NCBI RefSeq assembly: GCF_900129175.1
Contig: NZ_FQUI01000015.1
Location: 1 to 46,419 of the forward strand
Direction of reading: 5' to 3'
Length of the DNA stretch: 46,419 nt
Source: Marinitoga hydrogenitolerans DSM 16785
Lineage (GTDB): Bacteria; Thermotogota; Thermotogae; Petrotogales; Petrotogaceae
A model generated the notes under the pieces. The model searched no databases. It was not told the origin of the DNA and saw only the letters and a program-made list of their open reading frames with translations. Position 1 is the stretch's first letter. Each line of letters opens with the position of its first letter. Shown here one piece after another: positions 1-7,344 of this stretch. The position numbers were made by a program, and so were the translations under genes.

Positions 1-154
1 TATTTACCATATTTTCTGCTTCTTTTTCACTTATGTTATCGACTCGACCAAGATTCGCTATTACCTTTTGTTTGTTTTTACCGTTCTCTCTATAATTTTC
101 AACAATTCTCAAATATTCTGTTCCTTTATTATTTTTAACAATTCTTAAAAACAT
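1..154 (-). CDS. Transposase, N-terminal part (IS1634/IS4-like), cut by window edge
   Basis: The first 51 residues of a transposase are readable on the minus strand from an ATG at 152-154, and the frame stays open to base 1. The N-terminus begins MFLRIVKNNKGTEYL and continues with VENYRENGKNKQKVIANLGR. This is the typical opening of IS1634-type (IS4 superfamily) DDE transposases, in which a YLRLVES-like strand is followed by a K-x-RVIxxLGR segment. The catalytic DDE residues lie outside the window. A GAGGTG Shine-Dalgarno sits six bases before the ATG, and a good promoter (TTGATT, 17 nt, TATAAT) lies just upstream. Family assignment rests only on the N-terminus, so the subfamily is uncertain, and whether the element is intact cannot be judged. 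Confidence 0.75.
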   Translation of the reverse strand, partial: MFLRIVKNNKGTEYLRIVENYRENGKNKQKVIANLGRVDNISEKEAENMVN

Positions 155-165
155 AAAAATCACCT

Positions 166-219
166 CTTGATTTCATAATGTCACTGTATATTATACCACA
201 AAAACACTATGAAATCAAG
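166..219. repeat. 12-bp inverted repeat around transposase promoter
   Basis: CTTGATTTCATA at 166-177 and its exact reverse complement at 208-219 are separated by 30 bp. The upstream arm contains the -35 box and the downstream arm lies between the -10 and the ATG, next to the Shine-Dalgarno. In the transcript the downstream arm would lie by the ribosome-binding site. The repeat may be an operator, part of the element's terminal structure, or chance. Confidence 0.55.
190..218 (-). promoter_or_regulatory. Promoter of the left-edge transposase
   Basis: Read on the minus strand, TTGATT (213-218) and TATAAT (190-195) are separated by 17 bp, matching the housekeeping sigma consensus. The start codon is at 154, which leaves a leader of about 30 nt. 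Confidence 0.65.
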
Positions 220-370
220 AAAATTACACTATTGTTAAAATACTTTGTGTCACCACACGATTTTTTTTAATCCTATTTTTCCATACTTTTATCGTCTCAA
301 ACCCGCATTCTACCGTTCCATTTTCCTTAAATTTCCCAGATTGCTGTCAAAGTTAGGAAGATATATAAAT

Positions 371-394
371 AAAAAAGGCGGAGATTTCCGCCTT
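371..394 (-). terminator. Rho-independent terminator
   Basis: AAGGCGGA (375-382) and TCCGCCTT (387-394) form a perfect 8-bp GC-rich stem with a GATT loop. On the minus strand it is followed by a run of T (371-376). It sits directly after the stop codon of the 397-768 gene and ends that transcript. Confidence 0.85.
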
Positions 395-396
395 AA

Positions 397-768
397 TCAA
401 TAATTTTTTGAACTATTTGATAACCTAAATGTTTCCGTTCTATCATTATCATTTACTATATGCAAATATCGGTCTTTGGCTTCTTTAGCTTTTTTTCTCA
501 ATATTGAAGGCAAATCTGAAGTTTCGAATTCTTCCTTTAAAATGTTCATTAAGGGTTCTTCAAAATAGTAACCTTCTTCAAGTTCTTCATCAAATACAAT
601 ATAATTTAAGTGTTCATCTGTGATTTTGTCTGGGAATGTTTTTTTCAAAAAATTTAAAGTATACTTTGCAAAAACATTTACAACATCATGAGGTCTTTTA
701 GCATGGTTTAACATGTCATGATACTCTTTTTTTGTTTCTTCATAGAATTTAATATAAGATTTCATCAT
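397..768 (-). CDS. Conserved-looking hypothetical protein, 123 aa
   Basis: I do not recognise this protein. It is hydrophilic and charged, rich in Lys, Glu and Asp, with no signal peptide, membrane segment or obvious metal-binding motif, and is probably a small cytoplasmic helical protein. The start is set at the first ATG of an ATG-ATG pair (766-768) because GGGAGG lies six bases upstream; an upstream in-frame ATG at 783 would sit before that ribosome-binding site. It follows rsmE by 60 bp in the same direction and ends in a strong terminator, so it may be the last gene of the large minus-strand cluster or have its own promoter. Codon use and base composition resemble its neighbours. Confidence 0.65.
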   Translation of the reverse strand: MMKSYIKFYEETKKEYHDMLNHAKRPHDVVNVFAKYTLNFLKKTFPDKITDEHLNYIVFDEELEEGYYFEEPLMNILKEEFETSDLPSILRKKAKEAKDRYLHIVNDNDRTETFRLSNSSKNY

Positions 769-828
769 ACTTTTCCCTCCCATTTATGAGTCTATTTATA
801 TTTGACTCTAGAAAAAAAGGAAAAGTTC

Positions 829-1518
829 TTAATATAATCTATTAAAATAATAATTTAATATACTTAATATATAAATTCCGGCTGTTTCAAATCGCATTAT
901 AGAATTTCCAAGATTTATTCTGTACAAGGATGGTAATTTCGATAATTCATCATTAGAAAAACCCATATCTGGCCCTAAAATAATAGAGATGATTTCAGGA
1001 TTGTTTAGTTGTTTCAATGCAAAATTGATATCTGATTTTGCTGTTAAATCTAGAATAAATGGGTTTTTTATTGAATTTAATTTTTCAAATTTAATTAATT
1101 CAACTTTTGGGAATATCGGATACTCTGATTGCTTTGAGCTTTCTATAATAGTCCTTTTGAATTTTTCTAAATTTTTGAATTTTAATTGTGACTTTTGTCC
1201 GTGAAAAATATAAATATTATTTACCCTTAATTCAACTAATTTTTCTATTAATAATTTCATTCTATCGAATTTGCTTGCACCAATATAGAAGTTTATTTGC
1301 GGTTTATATATTTTTTCAAAACACACTTTTTTTACTATTTGGCAAATAGTTTCATTTTTTTTAATTTTATCAATTTTACAATAATAAATATTTCCATTGC
1401 CATCATATACTTTAATTTCGTCATTTTCATGAAATCTGACTATTTTTATATGAGAAGTTTCATTTTTATCAAGTATAATAGTTTCGTTTTTTACAGTACC
1501 ATAAAAGGCATTAGGCAT
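829..1518 (-). CDS. rsmE: 16S rRNA (uracil1498-N3)-methyltransferase RsmE
   Basis: This protein of 229 residues matches the family length. RsmE methylates N3 of U1498 in helix 44 of 16S rRNA using S-adenosylmethionine and belongs to the SPOUT class with a C-terminal trefoil knot. The N-terminal PUA-like part reads HIKIVRF...VYDGNGN. The knot is seen near the C-terminus as LGPDMGFSNDE followed by LGNSIMRFETA; the usual family forms are IGPEGGFxxxE and LGxRILRxETA. The change of EGG to DMG is a mild departure but the rest of the knot is kept. Its ATG overlaps the serS stop by one base (TAATG), indicating translational coupling. It is an ordinary housekeeping gene at the end of an envelope cluster. 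Confidence 0.92.
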   Translation of the reverse strand: MPNAFYGTVKNETIILDKNETSHIKIVRFHENDEIKVYDGNGNIYYCKIDKIKKNETICQIVKKVCFEKIYKPQINFYIGASKFDRMKLLIEKLVELRVNNIYIFHGQKSQLKFKNLEKFKRTIIESSKQSEYPIFPKVELIKFEKLNSIKNPFILDLTAKSDINFALKQLNNPEIISIILGPDMGFSNDELSKLPSLYRINLGNSIMRFETAGIYILSILNYYFNRLY

Positions 1519-2792
1519 TAACCAATAACCTCCACTCCCATGTATGGTATTAAAACATCAGGTACTTTTATTTTTCCATCTTTTAACTGATAATTTTCCA
1601 TTATTGCAACGAGTGTTCTACCAACAGCTAGTCCTGAACCATTTAAAGTATGAACATATGCCATTTTATTTTCTCTAGTTCTATATCGTGTATTACCTCG
1701 TCGTGCTTGAAAGTCTTTTACATTACTACAGGAAGATATTTCTTTATAATTATTATAACTTGGTAACCAAACCTCAAGATCATAAGTTTTAGATGCTCCA
1801 AAACCTAAATCACCAGTACACAATGTGATTACCCTATAAGGTAATTTCAATAATTGCAGAATTTTTTCAGCATGAGAAGTTAGTTCTTCTAAAGCCGATT
1901 CTGAATTATCAGGGGTGGTATACCAGAATAATTCAACTTTATCAAATTGATGTTGTCTAACCATACCTCTTACATCTTTACCATAACTTCCAGCTTCTCG
2001 TCTATAACATGGAGTATATGCAACATATTTTAATGGTAAATCTTTAAAACTTAAAACTTCATTTTGATGCATGCCGGCTAAAGTAACTTCTGCAGTTGGA
2101 ATTAGAAATAAATCGTCATCTTTTGTATTATATGCATCTTCTTCAAATTTTGGTAATTGTCCAGTTCCTAACATTGTTTCTCTTTTTACTAAATGAGGTG
2201 GTATTATTTCTATATATCCATGTTCTTTCGTATGAACATCAAGCATAAAATTTATTAATGATCTTTCTAATTTTGCAAGCTGTGATTTTAATATAGAAAA
2301 TCTTGAACCACTTAATTTTGAAGCTCTTTCAAAATCTAACATTCCGAGTTGAGGACCCAAATCCCAGTGAGCTTTGGGTTTGAAATCAAAATTTCTTGGG
2401 TTTTCCCAACGTTTTATTTCTATATTATCCTCTTCAGATTTTCCCACAGGAACAGAATCATCAGGAATATTAGGTATATATAATAATTTTATATGTATTT
2501 TATCTTCGATTTCTCTCATATCAACTTCTAATTTTTTTATTTCATCACCAATTTCTTTTGATTCAATCATAATATCTTTTAATTCTTCAGTGTCACCAGA
2601 TGCTTTTAACTTTGCAATTTGTTTAGATAAAGAGTTTCTTTGTGCACGTAATATTTCCACTTTTTTTTGTATATGTCGTTTGGATTCATCTAATTCTATT
2701 ATTTGGTTAATTAGATCAGTTTCATGATGTCTTTTTTTTAAAGCTTCAATTACAATTTCTGGATTTTTTCTTATTAATTTAATATCAATCAT
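1518..2792 (-). CDS. serS: Seryl-tRNA synthetase
   Basis: At 424 residues this has the normal length for bacterial-type SerRS, a class II synthetase that charges tRNA-Ser. Residues 1 to about 105 form the long antiparallel coiled-coil arm that contacts the long variable arm of tRNA-Ser (ELDESKRHIQKKVEILRAQR). The catalytic core follows: class II motif 2 is in YTPCYRREAGSYGKDVRGM, and motif 3 is in LNGSGLAVGRTLVAIMENYQ. The TAEV segment in LIPTAEVTLAG is the conserved serine-site region. GGAGG lies before the ATG at 2790-2792. The ATG overlaps the stop of the upstream OstA-like gene (ATGA), so the two are probably co-translated. Confidence 0.97.
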   Translation of the reverse strand: MIDIKLIRKNPEIVIEALKKRHHETDLINQIIELDESKRHIQKKVEILRAQRNSLSKQIAKLKASGDTEELKDIMIESKEIGDEIKKLEVDMREIEDKIHIKLLYIPNIPDDSVPVGKSEEDNIEIKRWENPRNFDFKPKAHWDLGPQLGMLDFERASKLSGSRFSILKSQLAKLERSLINFMLDVHTKEHGYIEIIPPHLVKRETMLGTGQLPKFEEDAYNTKDDDLFLIPTAEVTLAGMHQNEVLSFKDLPLKYVAYTPCYRREAGSYGKDVRGMVRQHQFDKVELFWYTTPDNSESALEELTSHAEKILQLLKLPYRVITLCTGDLGFGASKTYDLEVWLPSYNNYKEISSCSNVKDFQARRGNTRYRTRENKMAYVHTLNGSGLAVGRTLVAIMENYQLKDGKIKVPDVLIPYMGVEVIG

Positions 2793-3433
2793 TTATTTTC
2801 CTCCTTATTCTCAATTTCAAGAGTCAGTTTAACTTTTTCAGCGGAAATTTCATTTTTATCTGTTTTAAATGTAGCTTGAGAAGTATCCATATTTATTTTT
2901 TTCTTATCATTTTTAATTTTTACATTATCTTTCAATATGAGTATTTTTGTGTTTTCATCATATTCAAATGATTTTGCGAAGATTATATAATCTTCTTTAA
3001 TTATTTTTACCAAAGCATTTTCATCTAACATTTTTCCGGAATAAGTTTTATTTTTATTATCAAAGTTGATTATATCACAAAAAATATATATATCTTTTTT
3101 TTCTTTTTTTAAAGTAATTTTGGTTTCTACAGAACCTTTTAATATTCCTATATCATTCTTTAAATCATAATTTAAATTTGATGAAGTAGCTTCCATTGTA
3201 TCAGTTTTAATTTTTATACCACCTTCAGCTTCTAATTTCCTCCATTCATCATTAACTAAAGTAACAGTAGCTAAATTTGTTAATACATTAAGTGTATCTT
3301 TAATAACTTGAACATTGTTTTTTAAAACATAAAAGTCGTCTCCGCCTTTAACAGTGTCAGCACTCACATGAATAGTTGAAGAAAAAGAAACAATAGTAAA
3401 AATAATAAAAAATAAAAGAATAATTTTTTTCAT
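2789..3433 (-). CDS. OstA/LptA-like periplasmic protein
   Basis: This 214-residue protein has a clear signal peptide (MKKIILLFFIIFTIVSFSS, with cleavage probably near VSA). The mature part is built of short beta repeats such as AEGGIKIKTDTMEATSSN and LKGSVETKI, where a 'glycine-x-V/I-x-I-x-T/N' strand is followed by A/L-x-S/A-x-N. This is the pattern of the OstA/LptA jelly-roll family, which in Gram-negative bacteria bridges the envelope and moves lipopolysaccharide. Thermotogota are generally described as lacking classical LPS, so the cargo is unknown. It overlaps serS and the decayed patatin gene by four bases each (ATGA) and belongs to the envelope cluster 829-9463. Confidence in secretion is high, in the family moderate. 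Confidence 0.7.
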   Translation of the reverse strand: MKKIILLFFIIFTIVSFSSTIHVSADTVKGGDDFYVLKNNVQVIKDTLNVLTNLATVTLVNDEWRKLEAEGGIKIKTDTMEATSSNLNYDLKNDIGILKGSVETKITLKKEKKDIYIFCDIINFDNKNKTYSGKMLDENALVKIIKEDYIIFAKSFEYDENTKILILKDNVKIKNDKKKINMDTSQATFKTDKNEISAEKVKLTLEIENKEENK

Positions 3434-4224
3434 TCTAAGACCTCCAAATTCTTTTCAATCCATAATTTAGCAGTTTTTTTTGCGTTGTTATAAGATGCTC
3501 CACTTAAAGACAATGAAGCAGGTTTTAAAGGAGTTAAAACATCGGTGTCTTTAGTAATTATATCAAATAATTTCTTTTTTCGCAAAAAAAATGAATAAAG
3601 TAAGATTTCAGCACCATTTTTAGGTATAGGCAATTTCAAAGAACATTCTAATGAGGTCACAATATCAATGTTTTTAATTTCCAAAGGGCATAATGATATT
3701 TCAGCTGTTGGTATAAGTTTTTTTTCATTATATTCAAAATATTTGAAAAATGGAGGTGACGAAAAAGAAGATAATAATGCATTGATATATAATTCATCAG
3801 GACTAAAATTATAAATTTCTTTTTTTAATATATCATAAGTCTCAATTTGAAAGAAATTTCCTAAATCTTTAATTTTTATATTTCCAAAATAATTTTTAAA
3901 TTCTTTTTCTAATTCTTTGTGAGATTCAAATTCGAATTGCTTTTTCCTATTTAATCTCCATAAAGCAAGAGCTTGATTATATAAGTTTTCATATATACTA
4001 TCTTTAAAAAAATAACGATCTAATATCTTTGAATTTTTTATAAATTCAATCATTTTACCGAAAAAATTATTTTTGTATTTTGAAATAAAAAATATTAATA
4101 ATACACTGGATCCAGATGCTTTTAAAAAAATAGGTATATTATGATTCATAAATTCGGATATTACTCCAGAATTCCAATAAACACCATATTTAAAATCTCC
4201 GGAAGCTATTTTAATTGTACGCAT
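3430..4224 (-). CDS. Degenerate patatin-like protein, catalytic residues lost
   Basis: The start is taken at the ATG at 4222-4224 (MRTIKIASGDFKYG), 264 residues, because a GAAG-type ribosome site precedes it; the frame is open further upstream inside the patatin gene but without a plausible start. The layout parallels the patatin encoded just before it. The N-terminal KIASGDFKYGVYW replaces the glycine-rich oxyanion loop (GIALGSGGIRGMA), KASGSSV stands where GCSAG carries the nucleophile, and LIPTAEIS stands where the partner has LIDGGVIE. Neither the GxSxG serine nor the DGG aspartate is kept at the expected place. It overlaps the patatin gene by 14 bp. A non-catalytic partner subunit is my inference; homology is suggested by eye only. 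Confidence 0.55.
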   Translation of the reverse strand: MRTIKIASGDFKYGVYWNSGVISEFMNHNIPIFLKASGSSVLLIFFISKYKNNFFGKMIEFIKNSKILDRYFFKDSIYENLYNQALALWRLNRKKQFEFESHKELEKEFKNYFGNIKIKDLGNFFQIETYDILKKEIYNFSPDELYINALLSSFSSPPFFKYFEYNEKKLIPTAEISLCPLEIKNIDIVTSLECSLKLPIPKNGAEILLYSFFLRKKKLFDIITKDTDVLTPLKPASLSLSGASYNNAKKTAKLWIEKNLEVLE

Positions 4225-5002
4225 TTTTTTCACTTCTTTCAAGTTTCTTTTTTGCTTCAAAATAAATATCTTTAAATTTATTAAAATCATACCATTGGTA
4301 TATTGAATCAAATATATATACTTCATTAGCTTCTTTTAAATGATTATTTGTTATATAATCAACACTTAAAGATGAAATAAAATTTATATATTCTAATCCA
4401 TCACTAAAAGAATTACTTTTTTGTGGTATATGAGAAGCAATAACATATTCAGCACCTAATTTTCTACATAAATTTATAGGAACTTCTTCAATCACACCAC
4501 CATCAATTAATCTCATTCCCCCTAATAATTTTGGTGTAAAAGCAGCGGGAACATTAGACGAAGCCATTACAGCATCTAAAATATAACCTTCAGTAATTTC
4601 TTCAATGCTTTCTGAATCAATGTCGACGGCAACAACACCAAATGGTATTTTACAATCTGAAAAACGTTTTTTATGAAATAAAGACTTTAAAAGATTAAAT
4701 AATATATCATTGTTTAATATACCAGTTGAAGCTAATAATCTTGCAAATCCAGTAACTTTATTCTCTAAATTTTTTCTTATATGATTAATTTCTTTAGATG
4801 AATGATTAATAATATAATTTAGTTTTTTCATTATTAATGTACTATTAGGTTCTAAAGAATAAAGAGCGCCTATTATAGATCCAGCACTACAACCAGTTAT
4901 TACTAAAGGTTTATTATTATACTTTTTTTCTAAATATTCCAAAAGAGCAATATGAGCCATTCCTCTGATTCCACCACTTCCTAATGCGATTCCGTAATTC
5001 AT
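4211..5002 (-). CDS. Patatin-like phospholipase (RssA type)
   Basis: A 263-residue serine lipid acyl hydrolase with all patatin hallmarks: the oxyanion loop GSGGIRG (residues 8-14), the nucleophile elbow GCSAG (37-41, Ser39) and the catalytic aspartate in DGG (167-169). It uses a Ser-Asp dyad and is expected to act on phospholipids or other acyl esters. There is no signal peptide, so it probably works on the inner face of the membrane. GGGAGG precedes the ATG. The ATG overlaps the stop of the Omp-alpha-like gene by one base (TAATG), and its own end overlaps the decayed patatin-like gene by 14 bp. The context suggests membrane lipid turnover or remodelling linked to the outer sheath. Confidence 0.9.
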   Translation of the reverse strand: MNYGIALGSGGIRGMAHIALLEYLEKKYNNKPLVITGCSAGSIIGALYSLEPNSTLIMKKLNYIINHSSKEINHIRKNLENKVTGFARLLASTGILNNDILFNLLKSLFHKKRFSDCKIPFGVVAVDIDSESIEEITEGYILDAVMASSNVPAAFTPKLLGGMRLIDGGVIEEVPINLCRKLGAEYVIASHIPQKSNSFSDGLEYINFISSLSVDYITNNHLKEANEVYIFDSIYQWYDFNKFKDIYFEAKKKLERSEKNAYN

Positions 5003-7332
5003 TATATTCCTCCCATTATTACATATACAGCAATACCGCCCACAATACCACCAACTAATCCGTATATAATATTATTTAAAATATTTTGATTATTAATTCT
5101 ATTTTCTAATTCTTGAACTTTCGAATTCAAATCATTTGTATTAGATATATCTTTTTTCATTTCCAAAAGTTCTGAAGTAATTTTGTTATTTTGGGATTTC
5201 AACTCAGTAATATTTTTTTCCAAATTAATAACTTTTTCATCAATATAAGATATATCAGAAACATTTTCAACTTTCTGTTCAACATTGTTTAATCTTGTTA
5301 TAATAGATTCTAAAGACTTCATATTTTCTTTTATTAAATCATCCTTTATCTGCATATATACGTAATTTTTAATATCATCAGATTTTTTCATCATAGATTG
5401 GGTGACCATTTCCCCTATAATTTCTGTCAAAGCTTCTTTATTATTTGAAGGTAAATTTTCCAAAGTATAGATAGAATTTTCTAATGATTTTAATCTCTTT
5501 TCAAATGTATCTAATTGTGACATTTTCTTATCAAATTCACTTTTCAGTTCAAATAAGGTTTTGGTATTGTTAATAACATCAGTTTGTAATCTTTCTGTTG
5601 GAGGTTGAAGAGCCAAGTCTTGAACTAATTTATTCATATCTCTAATTTTCTTTGTCAAATCATCATCTTTGATTTTTAATTCATTTATTACTTTTAATTT
5701 ATCATTTATTTTTTGTATTTCTTGATAATTTTTTGTACTTAATTGTTCAATATTTGAAATTTTGGGTAATGCGGAATTTATATTTGTTAAAAGTTCTCCA
5801 ATATTATTTAATCCGCTTTCTTCTACAGCATTTTTGAAATCTTGTAAATCCTTTGCCATACCTAAAACTTGAGCAGTAAGATTTGAAACAGCATAATCAT
5901 TAGTATTAATTCTTGATTCGATTTGATCAAGTTTTGTAAATAGATTAGAAATACTTTCATTTTCTTTGTCAAACGCTGCTCCTTCTAATAAACCAATTCT
6001 TTGATCATATTCTTGCAATTTTTTACTAAATTTATTTATTTCATCAGCTGCATTTTGTAATTTCGTCATATTGTTTAAACGTTCTTCTATTATAGATAAT
6101 CTATCTAATAATTCTTTTGGTAATTCTGTTTGTATAGTTGTTTTTAAATTGCTTAGATCCTTTTGGAATTCTAATATTTTATTATCAAAATTGTTTAATC
6201 TATTTGATGAATCAGATAAAATAGCAGAATATGAATTCGTTACTTTTTCTAATTCTTCAACCTTAATTTTTAATGATTCAAGTGAATTTATAGAATTTTC
6301 AATGCTTTGCAATTTTTTAAAAAGCAATGTGTCATTTGAAATTGTTGAATAATCAGTAGGACTTATTCCTGATGTTTCTAATTGTAAAACCTTATCATTT
6401 AATTCTTTTATTTGATTGCTTAATTCGGGGATTTTTGTTGTTAAATTTATTAGAGGTTTTATTTGGAAATCAAATTTTTGCTGTATAATGTTATCAATAT
6501 ATGCATTAGAAGAAGATAATTCATTTTTCAAATCATTAATTTCATTCATTAATTGCGTAATAGTTGCACTATCGCTATCCTTTTTCCAACGCATTTGTGC
6601 TGCAACTTCGTTAGTAATAAATAATTTTAAACCATCTCTTTCTTTAGTGAATAATTCATCTATATATGATTTATAATTATTTTGTTCTCTTTTTAAATAA
6701 TCATCTAAGGTATTGGTCATATATTCTTTAGTTTTAGCAAATTGTTCTAAAACTTCTTCAACAGCACTTTCAAACTCATTCATTCTGTTGCTGAATATTA
6801 CTATGGAGGCTAAAGTAGTTTCATATAATTCATTAATTTTTTCTACAGATTTTTTTTCTGCAACCATATATGCATTTTGAGCAATAGCATTAAAAATAGG
6901 ATTATTTGAATCAGTTGATTCAATTGTTATAGCATTTTCTAAATTTTTAACTTTATCAGAAAGTTCCATTACAATATTTTTTGTATTTTTATAATCAGCA
7001 TCAAGTGAGAATATAAAATTTTCTAACGTATATACTCTTTCAGGTAGTTTTTCTGTTTCTAAGTTTGTTAACGATGCGTCTAAGGAGTCTAATCTTTTCT
7101 TATAATTTGTATCAAGATAATCTAAAAGATTAGAGCCAAATATTGCTAAATCATATCTTGAAACAGAAATAGCTCCATTAAATTTTCCTTGTGTATCAGT
7201 TTCCATTATACCTGCATTAACTACTTTATACACATAAGGATAAACTGGAGATGCTGGTTTTACGTCTATTATTTCTCCAAATAAAAAGGAAACAAATATT
7301 AGCATTGTAACAAAAATAAGTAATTTCTTCAT
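5002..7332 (-). CDS. Omp-alpha-like toga anchor protein: SLH-like head, long coiled coil, C-terminal anchor
   Basis: At 776 residues this is about twice the length of Thermotoga maritima Omp-alpha (about 400 residues), the rod that spans from the cell wall to the outer sheath. It has a signal peptide (MKKLLIFVTMLIFVSFLFG), then an SLH-like segment (about residues 20-75) containing YPYVYKVVNAGIM and ISVSRYDLAIF, which resembles SLH domains that bind wall polymers. About 650 residues of heptad-rich, almost loop-free coiled coil follow, ending in a hydrophobic, glycine-containing C-terminal segment (IIYGLVGGIVGGIAVYVIMGG) that would insert in the outer sheath. An unbroken coil of that length could reach roughly 90 nm; this is a calculation from helix rise, not a measurement. 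It starts 12 bp after the PEGA gene and is coupled to the patatin gene. Confidence 0.88.
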   Translation of the reverse strand: MKKLLIFVTMLIFVSFLFGEIIDVKPASPVYPYVYKVVNAGIMETDTQGKFNGAISVSRYDLAIFGSNLLDYLDTNYKKRLDSLDASLTNLETEKLPERVYTLENFIFSLDADYKNTKNIVMELSDKVKNLENAITIESTDSNNPIFNAIAQNAYMVAEKKSVEKINELYETTLASIVIFSNRMNEFESAVEEVLEQFAKTKEYMTNTLDDYLKREQNNYKSYIDELFTKERDGLKLFITNEVAAQMRWKKDSDSATITQLMNEINDLKNELSSSNAYIDNIIQQKFDFQIKPLINLTTKIPELSNQIKELNDKVLQLETSGISPTDYSTISNDTLLFKKLQSIENSINSLESLKIKVEELEKVTNSYSAILSDSSNRLNNFDNKILEFQKDLSNLKTTIQTELPKELLDRLSIIEERLNNMTKLQNAADEINKFSKKLQEYDQRIGLLEGAAFDKENESISNLFTKLDQIESRINTNDYAVSNLTAQVLGMAKDLQDFKNAVEESGLNNIGELLTNINSALPKISNIEQLSTKNYQEIQKINDKLKVINELKIKDDDLTKKIRDMNKLVQDLALQPPTERLQTDVINNTKTLFELKSEFDKKMSQLDTFEKRLKSLENSIYTLENLPSNNKEALTEIIGEMVTQSMMKKSDDIKNYVYMQIKDDLIKENMKSLESIITRLNNVEQKVENVSDISYIDEKVINLEKNITELKSQNNKITSELLEMKKDISNTNDLNSKVQELENRINNQNILNNIIYGLVGGIVGGIAVYVIMGGI

Positions 7333-7344
7333 TTTATAGCCCCC

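Larger units (their letters stand above)
1..245 (-). mobile_element. Left-edge insertion sequence, partial
   Basis: This stretch contains the transposase start (1-154), its promoter (190-218) and a 12-bp perfect inverted repeat (166-177 and 208-219). The outer boundary of the element is not defined by the sequence: no pair of terminal repeats can be compared because the other end is outside the window. The given end is therefore a guess, placed just past the promoter region. Confidence 0.4.

Noticed and set aside
1297-1521. Plus-strand open frame opposite rsmE, rich in Phe and Ile
   Set aside because: It is an AT-composition artefact on the opposite strand of a clear gene, with no ribosome site or family features.
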